In this document: positions 1 through 6,198 of the stretch, piece by piece | Layout of the letters: the number at the start of each line of letters is the position of its first letter | Position numbering within the stretch: position 1 is the first letter of the stretch | DNA from: Bacteroidaceae bacterium | Lineage (GTDB): Bacteria > Bacteroidota > Bacteroidia > Bacteroidales > Bacteroidaceae | Direction: 5' to 3' | DNA: 6,320 nt | NCBI GenBank assembly: GCA_017466965.1 | Contig: JAFTTD010000246.1 | Location: 1 to 6,320, forward strand | Position numbers and translations under genes: made by a program | The notes under the pieces: model-generated | The model's input: only the letters and a program-made list of their open reading frames with translations | Databases searched by the model: none | What the model was told of the DNA's origin: nothing

Positions 1-35
1 ACACATATATGGTACATTCTTTACACATGCATCAC

Positions 36-81
36 AAATAAAAATTCGCCATCCTCGTTTCACAACGAAGTATGGCGAATT
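36..81 (-). terminator. Intrinsic terminator of the sigma/anti-sigma/receptor operon
   Basis: On the minus strand a hairpin with a perfect 10-bp lower stem (72-81 pairing with 43-52, core ATGGCGAATT/AATTCGCCAT) continues through a small internal loop into a 5-bp upper stem (64-68 with 55-59) and a 4-base loop at 60-63. It is followed on the minus strand by the U-rich run TTTTTATTT (44 down to 36). The stem begins 84 bases after the receptor stop codon. The plus-strand side has no T-run, so it should work mainly for the leftward operon. It marks the operon end: no further gene, such as a susD homologue, follows before it. Confidence 0.85.
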
Positions 82-164
82 AGTCTAAATTAGAACTTAA
101 CTTTCAAAATCATTATCTTTTCAAAATATCATGTTGAAACAAATTAGGAAATGTAACTACATTT

Positions 165-3100
165 TTATTTCTTCTTATTGTTCCAATGCAAATTATATAC
201 GAGGTGGAGCATCATGTAGTGAGGCAATGAGTTGTACCATGTCACAGTGCGTCCCTGGGCATTGATCGCATACCGCATGCTGGAGAGCTGGTGGAGCAGG
301 TCGAAGGCTTCAAGACGAGCTATGAGTTTGCCCTTCAACAGCGGCTGGCTTATGGATGCGTTTACAATGAAGTCGTCAGTATTGAGCAGACTGCTGCCGT
401 AACCTCGGCGGCTGTTCATCATTGCATCGGCGCTGAGAGTGGTATTGAGACGCGGCAGGGTATAACGAGCCATAACTCCATATTCAAAGTCAAGAGCATT
501 GACGGGATTGAACCCTTGCATACCGCTCGTTGAACGTCGCCATGCAATGTCACCTTTTAAGAACAGGGTGAATTTGTTGCGTGAGTAGTTGACATAGCCA
601 TGGGTTCTCAACAGAATATTATCTACGGCACGCTCACGGCTCTGCGTCTCTCCCTCGAGCATGGAATGGTCCTTGTAGTGGTGGAACCAAACATGTGATT
701 CATTCAACCAAGTCCAATGTTTAGCCTTGTCCAGATTGCCGTGCATCCCGAAGTCTGCACCCACTCTGTACGCTCCCTCCACGTTGGTAGGCTTGTAGGT
801 CATCACTCCCGTCATAGGATTGTAGAGCACGGACTGGGCTACTTCACGATGGTTGTAGGTGAGTTCGGTCTTGACATTCCATTTCCTATTCGGATTCTTT
901 TCGTCGCTATAGCTGGCACTGAAGTCGGATGTCACCGCACCCTTCAGGTCAGGATTGCCGAGTTTGACAACGAGCGGCTGACTGTCGTCGCGATAGGTTA
1001 TCATGTCGGTAAGTTGTGCACTGCTGCGCTTGTGGCTTGCATTGAATACCAAGTTACGCTTTCCACCTCCCATGCGGTGGTGGAAAGAGGCGTCGAAGTT
1101 GGCAAACACAGTGTTCTGGCGAGCCAGTGTGTCGAGCGATCCACGCTGGTAGTCGAGTCGTTCAGCTCTGAAAGGCACACTTACTCCTACATGCCAACGT
1201 CGATAGGACACTGAAAAAGGGGAATTATCGGATAACTTATATACATCGTACTGAGATAAGGAAATTCCGGCAGAGGCTTCCACCCTGTCCAAACGACTGT
1301 CGTAGGAGTTGGTTGGGTCGGTGATAGCTTGGAGTGCGTCAATCTGTGAGACAAGCATCAGGGTGTCGGGATGGTAGAGATAGTCATGAATGTCGTTTCT
1401 TGACATATTCACGCCTGCACCAATGTGGAGATTAAGTTTTTCGTTTTGGCCAACGTCGGTTGTGTTGTAACCCATGTTTGCTCCGCCCCATGTAGTTTTT
1501 CTGCTTATATTGCCCGAATTGTGACGGATGTCGCTGGACGGGGTTGTGAAGTGGCGGGTGGCGTATCGGGTTGCCTGTTCCGACTCGTCGTTTTGGTGTT
1601 CCAACCTGACGTAGTAGGTGGTGTGGCGCTTCTTCTTGCCGAGTTTGAATGCGCCCTGTGCATCGAATGATGCTATCCACGCTCTGCCCTCGCCCATTCC
1701 CACGGTGCGCATGGAGGCTGTGAGGGAGTCGTCCCACTGGTCGAAGGACGAGTTGAACGAGTTGTCGCGCTTTGTATATAAGAAGTCGAGATTTGCAAAC
1801 GTCCAGAACGGTTTGTTAATAGTGAAATCGTTGTGCAGAGTGAGCCGTTCAAAGCCCTGCCTGTTTCTTGACTGCGAAACAGAGGTTGGCGTGCTGCCCT
1901 GCATGAAGAGTTCCTGACGCTGGTTCGTGGACTGGCGGTCAGTGGTAGAGGTATAGTTGGCAGTGAACGTATCCTTTATCCTGTCGCCCTTGCTATGGTA
2001 GTTGATTTCCGCTGCCGCACTGCGTGTGGTGGTCATCGACTGCGGAAAGCGGTTAGCCTCCCAGTGCCCCGACTGCCCGATATGGCGAGTCTCGTTCACG
2101 TTGTTCACATTGCCAAAGACGGTATAGCGCATCCTGTCGGTGAAGCCAAGGGCGAAAAGTCGTGCCAGCCACCGCTCTTCAGTACCGCCTGCCACTTCCA
2201 CATTGGCTATGGCACCACGCTGGTACTCAGGTTTCAGATTAACGTCCATGACGTACTTCTTCGGTTCGGCATCATAGCCGAGAGCGATGTTCATGTCTGT
2301 CTGCTTCTCATAGACCTTCAGTTCCTTCACCGTGTAGTAAGGCAGGTTCTCCATCAGTATCTTCTTGTTACCCCTCATGAATGAGCGCGAACCGAGCAGG
2401 AGTTCGTCCACCTTGCGTCCGTTGACGAATATTTCGCCGTTCTCGTTCATCGTCACGCCAGGCATCTGGCTGATGAGGTCGTCGAGCATGCTGCCTTCGG
2501 GCAGTTTGAAAGCCTCTGCATCATAGACAAGCGTATCGCCACGGTAGAACATCTTGATGCGAGTGGCAGTGACAGTCACTTCATCCAGATTTACGCTGAG
2601 CATTCGGCGCATATCAATAGCGGGAAGTTCTATCTCTCCGTTCACGGCATCAGCCGTAGATACTCGTCGCCACACTTCATTATAGCCTTTATGCTGCGCC
2701 CTGACCAGATACTCCTTCTTGTCGGCTGCAACTTTGGCATGGTAGATTACCTTTGAAGGCGTCATTCTACCGGTATAAAGTATCGTCCTATTTGTTGAGT
2801 CCACCACAACGGAACTGTCGGTATTAAGGATGGAGACCTTGGCAAAAGTCAATGGCATCTCAAGAAAACCGTCATACACATCACACTGGATGCTCACAGT
2901 CTTGCCCGTCATGTCCTCTTCTTTACGATATTGCACAAGGATGTCCTTGCGCTTTACCTTAACCTTTACCGGCATGTCCTTGCAGAGTTCCTTCACAGCA
3001 TCATCAACTTTCATATTCTTAAGAGAGGCTGTGACTCTGAGATGTTCAATGTCATTGTGGATAAAGTGAAATGTATGGGTTTCCTGTAAATCACGTATCG

Positions 3101-3227
3101 TGGCAAGGGCTTCAGCCAGCGGTGTGTCATGGAACTCATGAGTGATATGCTTTTGCGCCTTCAATCCTGCAAAAACGAAAGCAAGCAAAAATGCAGTGAG
3201 TAAGAGTTGCTGGATTCTCATAATCAT
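165..3227 (-). CDS. STN-domain outer-membrane beta-barrel receptor (TonB-dependent receptor-like)
   Basis: A 1020-residue outer-membrane protein, probably a ligand receptor or transporter that also signals. Residues 1-25 are a signal peptide (hydrophobic core LLLTAFLLAFVFA, cleavage near LKA-Q). About 26-102 form an STN-like periplasmic signalling domain (beta-alpha-beta-beta-alpha-beta pattern, PLAEALATI...VDDAVKEL). About 108-205 resemble a carboxypeptidase-regulatory-type beta-sandwich (PLTFAKVSIL). About 211-330 form the plug, with LDEVTVTATRIK, MLDDLISQMPGV, GEIFVNGRKVDELL and VKELKVYEK, a signature I recognise from Bacteroidetes barrels of the OMP_b-brl_3 type. From about 335 to the end the sequence is beta-barrel-like, finishing YNLHWNNKKK with a basic tail rather than a terminal aromatic residue. 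The start ATG at 3227 overlaps the anti-sigma stop as ATGA, implying translational coupling. A second ATG two codons on (3221) has a GGAG 8 bases upstream and is a fair alternative. Ligand unknown; no SusD partner is adjacent. Confidence 0.93.
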   Translation of the reverse strand: MIMRIQQLLLTAFLLAFVFAGLKAQKHITHEFHDTPLAEALATIRDLQETHTFHFIHNDIEHLRVTASLKNMKVDDAVKELCKDMPVKVKVKRKDILVQYRKEEDMTGKTVSIQCDVYDGFLEMPLTFAKVSILNTDSSVVVDSTNRTILYTGRMTPSKVIYHAKVAADKKEYLVRAQHKGYNEVWRRVSTADAVNGEIELPAIDMRRMLSVNLDEVTVTATRIKMFYRGDTLVYDAEAFKLPEGSMLDDLISQMPGVTMNENGEIFVNGRKVDELLLGSRSFMRGNKKILMENLPYYTVKELKVYEKQTDMNIALGYDAEPKKYVMDVNLKPEYQRGAIANVEVAGGTEERWLARLFALGFTDRMRYTVFGNVNNVNETRHIGQSGHWEANRFPQSMTTTRSAAAEINYHSKGDRIKDTFTANYTSTTDRQSTNQRQELFMQGSTPTSVSQSRNRQGFERLTLHNDFTINKPFWTFANLDFLYTKRDNSFNSSFDQWDDSLTASMRTVGMGEGRAWIASFDAQGAFKLGKKKRHTTYYVRLEHQNDESEQATRYATRHFTTPSSDIRHNSGNISRKTTWGGANMGYNTTDVGQNEKLNLHIGAGVNMSRNDIHDYLYHPDTLMLVSQIDALQAITDPTNSYDSRLDRVEASAGISLSQYDVYKLSDNSPFSVSYRRWHVGVSVPFRAERLDYQRGSLDTLARQNTVFANFDASFHHRMGGGKRNLVFNASHKRSSAQLTDMITYRDDSQPLVVKLGNPDLKGAVTSDFSASYSDEKNPNRKWNVKTELTYNHREVAQSVLYNPMTGVMTYKPTNVEGAYRVGADFGMHGNLDKAKHWTWLNESHVWFHHYKDHSMLEGETQSRERAVDNILLRTHGYVNYSRNKFTLFLKGDIAWRRSTSGMQGFNPVNALDFEYGVMARYTLPRLNTTLSADAMMNSRRGYGSSLLNTDDFIVNASISQPLLKGKLIARLEAFDLLHQLSSMRYAINAQGRTVTWYNSLPHYMMLHLVYNLHWNNKKK

Positions 3228-3781
3228 TTCTCCACTTTTACAGATTCAACAAAGATTGTATCGCTACTATTCGTAATACTGATGCCATCAAATTCGTTCA
3301 GTATCTCAACAAAAGCATCAAGCGTCTTACTCTTGTCCCAAACGGTTGAAAGTCGCAACGTGTCGGTAGTATTGTCACGGAAACTAAGAACTTTTCCATA
3401 ATGGCCTGCAACAACATGAAGGACACTGCCGAGAGGAATATTATCAAAATTCACAAGATGGTCTGAATCCACAGACACCACCTCTGAATTTGTCTCTACA
3501 GAGGAAGACGATGTGCCAAACATGCCCGAACCGGTTAGTCTGAAGGCTGCGTACGCTAAACCGCTTACAACAATTGCAACAACGAACACTGCTGCAACTT
3601 TACTTATAAAGGACATTCGTGACAAAAGTGCGGACTTTTCTTCTTTCTTTTCTGTTTCCATTATACGCCCCATAATCTGTTCTGTTAACTTTTCAGGCAA
3701 ATCCATCTGTTCTGCCCGTTGTGCTTGTTCGTTCAGAATTTGACGCAGAGCCAAATCTTCATGAGGATTATTCCTTTTCAT
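3224..3781 (-). CDS. Compact membrane anti-sigma protein with C-terminal DUF4974 domain, no FecR domain
   Basis: A 185-residue single-pass inner-membrane protein, inferred to hold the neighbouring ECF sigma factor inactive. Residues 1-57 are a charged helical cytoplasmic segment (LALRQILNEQ, LPEKLTEQIMGRI), the likely sigma-binding part. About 58-80 form one transmembrane helix (VAAVFVVAIVVSGLAYAA). About 84-105 are a Ser-rich periplasmic linker. About 108-182 match DUF4974, the C-terminal domain of Bacteroidetes FecR-type anti-sigma factors (NIPLGSVLHVVAGHYG, LRLSTVW, LDAFVEILNEFDGI, DTIFVE). FecR-type proteins in this phylum usually run over 300 residues with a FecR beta-domain before DUF4974; that domain is absent here. 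The ATG at 3781 is preferred. An in-frame TTG at 3790 would add three residues but has nothing to recommend it. The gene overlaps the sigma gene by 14 bases and the receptor by 4. No catalytic or zinc-binding motif is visible. The anti-sigma role rests on the domain and its neighbours. Confidence 0.88.
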   Translation of the reverse strand: MKRNNPHEDLALRQILNEQAQRAEQMDLPEKLTEQIMGRIMETEKKEEKSALLSRMSFISKVAAVFVVAIVVSGLAYAAFRLTGSGMFGTSSSSVETNSEVVSVDSDHLVNFDNIPLGSVLHVVAGHYGKVLSFRDNTTDTLRLSTVWDKSKTLDAFVEILNEFDGISITNSSDTIFVESVKVEK

Positions 3782-4370
3782 GCTGTTCAAGTGTTTTAAT
3801 GATTTGACATAATTTTTTTCTTATCCACTGCAAGCGTGAACGCAGATAACCTTCTGTCCGATCCATGATGTAGGCAATCTCTTTTATAGGGCGGTCGTCA
3901 TGGTAATAAAGGCTGAGCAGCATCTGATCTGCAGCAGACAGTTGCTTGACAGCCCTGCCAAGCAAGGACAAACGGGCGGAAGAGGTGTCATTCAGAATTT
4001 GTTCAACATCTGTGTCAGGAACTGAATCAAGATATTCCAGTTCCATATCCACGGTATGGAGTGATGCACTTGATTGAAGCTGCTTGAGCGAGGCGTTATA
4101 TGCAATGCGCATAAGCCATGTTTTGAAACTCGCCTTTTCACGATCGTATGTAGCCAGACTCCGGAACACCGCTACAAACGTATCCTGAACAACTTCCTCA
4201 GCATCCTCTTGCGACGAAACAATCCGAGCCACTCTATGCATGACATCAGAGGAATACCGGTTTACGAGCAAAGCGAACCTTTCTCTGTGTCCTGCAAGAA
4301 TATCTTCTATGACACTGTAGTCATCGTCATCATCCACTTGCAATTTACTGTTGTATATATTCTTTCTCAT
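3768..4370 (-). CDS. ECF-type RNA polymerase sigma-70 family factor
   Basis: A 200-residue cytoplasmic group 4 (ECF) sigma factor that would direct RNA polymerase to a small regulon, very likely including its own operon. Sigma region 2 spans about 22-95: AGHRERFALLVNRY, then DAEEVVQDTFVAVFRSL (region 2.2, core binding) and SFKTWLMRIAYNA (regions 2.3-2.4, -10 recognition and melting). Region 4 spans about 138-192: LSAADQMLLSLYYHDD, then the helix-turn-helix IKEIAYIMDRTEGYLRSRLQWIRKKL for the -35 element. There is no sigma region 1.1 or 3, and the length is normal for ECF factors. An Asp run (D13-D17) precedes region 2. The ATG at 4370 is the only start that leaves region 2 intact with a short N-terminus. 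It is first in the operon; its end overlaps the anti-sigma start, a usual layout for a sigma factor and its regulator. Target promoters and the signal are unknown. Confidence 0.95.
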   Translation of the reverse strand: MRKNIYNSKLQVDDDDDYSVIEDILAGHRERFALLVNRYSSDVMHRVARIVSSQEDAEEVVQDTFVAVFRSLATYDREKASFKTWLMRIAYNASLKQLQSSASLHTVDMELEYLDSVPDTDVEQILNDTSSARLSLLGRAVKQLSAADQMLLSLYYHDDRPIKEIAYIMDRTEGYLRSRLQWIRKKLCQIIKTLEQHEKE

Positions 4371-4400
4371 CTGTTGCTATTAATTCTTATGTCTTCATGC

Positions 4401-4459
4401 TCAGGAACTGTTTATGCAGAACCCTTACTTCGTTCCGCCATCGCCACGGTTGTTCCTGA
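4401..4459. repeat. 8-bp inverted repeat in the sigma-gene leader
   Basis: TCAGGAAC at 4401-4408 and its exact reverse complement GTTCCTGA at 4452-4459 are separated by 43 bases, 31 to 89 bases upstream of the sigma start codon. A further minus-strand GGAAC sits at 4432-4436, 20 bases from the one at 4452-4456. The arms could pair in the leader RNA. GGAAC also resembles the -35 core of many ECF-sigma promoters, so it could reflect autoregulation, but no convincing -10 element follows either minus-strand copy. By rough estimate an 8-bp repeat somewhere in such a spacer has a chance expectation of about 0.2, so this is only suggestive. Confidence 0.3.
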
Positions 4460-4493
4460 CTTCTTTTACACCTATATATATCCGTTTTATTTC

Positions 4494-4526
4494 CAAATAT
4501 ATAATTTCTTGTCAACTTTTTTGAAA
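4494..4526 (-). promoter_or_regulatory. Candidate promoter of the sigma-factor operon
   Basis: On the minus strand TATATTTG (4494-4501) is a perfect match to the Bacteroidetes -7 consensus TAnnTTTG. The -33 element is poor: the best match is TTTC at 4523-4526 with a 21-base spacer, one mismatch from TTTG. The surrounding DNA is strongly AT-rich. Transcription from here would give a leader of roughly 120 bases before the ATG at 4370. The operon must start somewhere in this spacer because a terminator lies just upstream; the exact site is uncertain, and an ECF-type promoter nearer the gene remains possible. Confidence 0.4.
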
Positions 4527-4584
4527 AAATCTTGATTTTAGCAATTTCCTATACAAACAAAACTTGAACACATCATCAAAGAAT

Positions 4585-4630
4585 AAAAAAAATCAAGGAC
4601 TTGAAAATAAGTTTTTTCCAAATCCTTGAC
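4585..4630 (-). terminator. Intrinsic terminator of the DUF1846 gene
   Basis: On the minus strand TCAAGGA (4629-4623) pairs with TCCTTGA (4599-4593). The stem extends inward, with mismatches, through 4620/4602, 4619/4603 and 4617-4615/4605-4607 to a 7-base loop. It is followed immediately by eight uridines (4592-4585). The stem begins about 58 bases after the DUF1846 stop codon. The opposite strand lacks a T-run after the stem, so it acts on the leftward transcript. It insulates the sigma-factor operon from read-through. Confidence 0.88.
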
Positions 4631-4687
4631 TCTATAATTATCAGCCATCGCATCGTTATTCAGAATGTATCCGAAGGAGGCAGTCTA

Positions 4688-6157
4688 TCACTCATTCTTC
4701 TTCACAGGATCGCAAGTAAGTCCTATTCCGAGTTTCTTGAATATCTTGTAGTCAACCTCGCTGACCATCACCGTTGAGTGTACCTGGCACCCGTTGAGCT
4801 TAGGGAGCTGTTCGAGGGCAAGACGGCAGTTCTCGTCATGGTTGCTCATCATGGACAGTGCCACAAGCACCTCATCGGTATGGAGGCGCGGGTTGTGGCC
4901 ATGAAGGTATTCCACTTTTGTCTTCTGAATAGGAGCTATCATAACCTCAGGAATGAGCTTGACATCGTGGGCAATGCCGGCAAGATGCTTCGTGGCATTG
5001 AGGAGCAGGGCAGCACTCGGGCCCAGAAGTTCGCTGGTGCGCGAAGTGATGATGGTTCCGTCGTGCAACTCGATGGCGGCAGTAGGCTCTCCGTCGGTAA
5101 GCTCGCGACGCTGATGGGCGGCAACTGTGGTGCGCCTGTATTCGGTGGTGAGCTTCGCCTGCTTCATTATCAGGCCTATCTTGTTGACTTCGTTTTCGTT
5201 GTCGCCTTTCTCGGCAAGATTGCACAGGGCATAATAGTAGCGGCGTATTATCTCCTCGCGAGCGGCGCTGCAACAGAGGTCTTCATCGCTCATGCAGAAG
5301 CCTATCAGGTTCACTCCCATGTCGGTAGGCGACTTGTAGGGACTCTCGCCATAGATGCCTTCGAACAGGGCATTAAGCACAGGGAATATCTCTATGTCGC
5401 GATTATAGTTTACTGAAATCTTGCCGTAAGCCTCAAGATGGAAGGGGTCTATCATGTTGACATCGTTGAGGTCGGCCGTAGCTGCCTCGTAAGCCATATT
5501 GACAGGGTGCTTCAGCGAGAGGTTCCACACTGGGAAGGTCTCGAACTTAGCGTATCCGGCCTTTACGCCCAGCTTGTTCTCATGGTAAAGCTGGCTAAGG
5601 CAGACAGCCATCTTTCCGCTGCCAGGACCTGGAGCTGTGACAATGACGAGAGGACGTGAAGTCTGCACATAGTCGTTTCTGCCGAATCCTTCGTCTGAAT
5701 CAATAAGTGCCACATTGTTAGGGTATCCCTCAATGGTGTAGTGGTAATAAACCTTTATGCCAAGGCGCTCAAGACGCTTTCGGTAGGCGTCGGCACTCGA
5801 CTGCCCGTTGAAGTGGGTTATCACTACTCCACCGGTATAGAGGCCCACGTTCTCGAATTCAGAGCGCAAACGCAGAACGTCCTCATCGTAAGTAATGCCC
5901 AGGTCGCTCCTCATCTTGTTTTTCTCAATATCTATGGCGCTGATTACAGTCACAATCTCTGCATATTCGCTCAGTTGCATGAGCATGCGCAACTTGCTGT
6001 CGGGATGGAATCCCGGCAGTACGCGGCTGGCATGGTTGTCGTCGAACAGCTTGCCTCCAAATTCAAGATACAGCTTATCACCAAACTGTGATATGCGCTT
6101 CTTAATCTGCTCTGATTGTATCTTCAGATACTTGTCGTTGTCAAATCCTATTTTCAT
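4688..6157 (-). CDS. DUF1846 (UPF0371) family protein, function unknown
   Basis: A 489-residue protein, soluble by appearance, that I recognise as DUF1846/UPF0371 along its whole length (the family runs to about 500 residues). The family is widespread in gut and other bacteria and has no established function that I know of. Typical stretches visible are KIGFDNDKYL at the N-terminus, LYLEFGGKLFDD and ASRVLPGF (about 29-50), VIVTAPGPGSGKMAVCLSQL (about 171-190), YAKFETFPVWNL, HPVNMAYEAATADL, LLGPSAALLLNATKHLAGI (about 377-395) and LHTDEVLVALSMMSNHDENC. PGPGSGKM at 176-183 resembles a Walker A loop but lacks the first Gly and the Ser/Thr after Lys, so nucleotide binding is possible, not shown. 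There is no signal peptide or clear membrane helix. The ATG at 6157 is the start. An upstream in-frame TTG at 6169 falls inside the promoter -7 box and cannot be the start if that promoter is used. It is a single-gene unit with its own promoter and terminator. Confidence 0.93.
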   Translation of the reverse strand: MKIGFDNDKYLKIQSEQIKKRISQFGDKLYLEFGGKLFDDNHASRVLPGFHPDSKLRMLMQLSEYAEIVTVISAIDIEKNKMRSDLGITYDEDVLRLRSEFENVGLYTGGVVITHFNGQSSADAYRKRLERLGIKVYYHYTIEGYPNNVALIDSDEGFGRNDYVQTSRPLVIVTAPGPGSGKMAVCLSQLYHENKLGVKAGYAKFETFPVWNLSLKHPVNMAYEAATADLNDVNMIDPFHLEAYGKISVNYNRDIEIFPVLNALFEGIYGESPYKSPTDMGVNLIGFCMSDEDLCCSAAREEIIRRYYYALCNLAEKGDNENEVNKIGLIMKQAKLTTEYRRTTVAAHQRRELTDGEPTAAIELHDGTIITSRTSELLGPSAALLLNATKHLAGIAHDVKLIPEVMIAPIQKTKVEYLHGHNPRLHTDEVLVALSMMSNHDENCRLALEQLPKLNGCQVHSTVMVSEVDYKIFKKLGIGLTCDPVKKNE

Positions 6158-6166
6158 AACGGGATA

Positions 6167-6198
6167 CAAAGTTAGACATTTATTCTTGACATTACAAA
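6167..6198 (-). promoter_or_regulatory. Bacteroidetes housekeeping promoter of the DUF1846 gene
   Basis: On the minus strand TTTG (6195-6198) and TAACTTTG (6167-6174) are separated by exactly 20 bases. Both are perfect matches to the Bacteroidetes primary-sigma consensus (-33 TTTG, -7 TAnnTTTG), and an A-rich tract lies just upstream (about 6205-6230). Only nine bases separate the -7 box from the ATG at 6157, so transcription should begin within a few bases of the start codon, giving a leaderless or nearly leaderless mRNA. Confidence 0.85.

Larger units (their letters stand above)
4371..4687. other. Intergenic region between the DUF1846 gene and the sigma-factor operon
   Basis: This 317-base spacer holds no gene I can support. 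In leftward order it contains the 3' untranslated region and terminator of the DUF1846 gene (4585-4630), a very AT-rich stretch (about 4490-4580) with a candidate promoter -7 element, and a 123-base candidate leader for the sigma gene. The leader carries repeated GGAAC motifs and an 8-bp inverted repeat. No tRNA, riboswitch or small ORF with coding character was recognised. The terminator shows that the DUF1846 gene and the sigma operon are separate transcription units although they point the same way. Confidence 0.8.

Noticed and set aside
84..139. TCTAAATTAGA palindrome (84-94) and two TTTCAAAAT direct repeats (102-110, 119-127) downstream of the receptor gene
   Set aside because: Short AT-rich matches in a 3' untranslated region, with no third copy and no link to a mobile element. 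Chance is sufficient.
717..1214. Plus-strand open frame of 165 codons opposite the receptor barrel
   Set aside because: It is a shadow of the receptor reading frame, its His/Val-rich composition is typical of antisense translation, and it has no family resemblance.
4517..4529. TTTTTTGAAAAAA palindrome in the spacer
   Set aside because: A six-base A/T mirror around one G is common in AT-rich intergenic DNA. It has no GC stem and no flanking symmetry, so it is not a credible terminator or operator.
4674..4680. AAGGAGG on the plus strand, a perfect Shine-Dalgarno look-alike
   Set aside because: No start codon follows at a useful distance, it lies next to the stop of a minus-strand gene, and Bacteroidetes rarely rely on this motif.
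4778..5416. A 212-codon open frame on the plus strand antisense to the DUF1846 gene
   Set aside because: It lies wholly inside a well-recognised gene on the other strand, has no recognisable domain, and no plus-strand promoter was seen. It is a by-product of codon use in the real gene.
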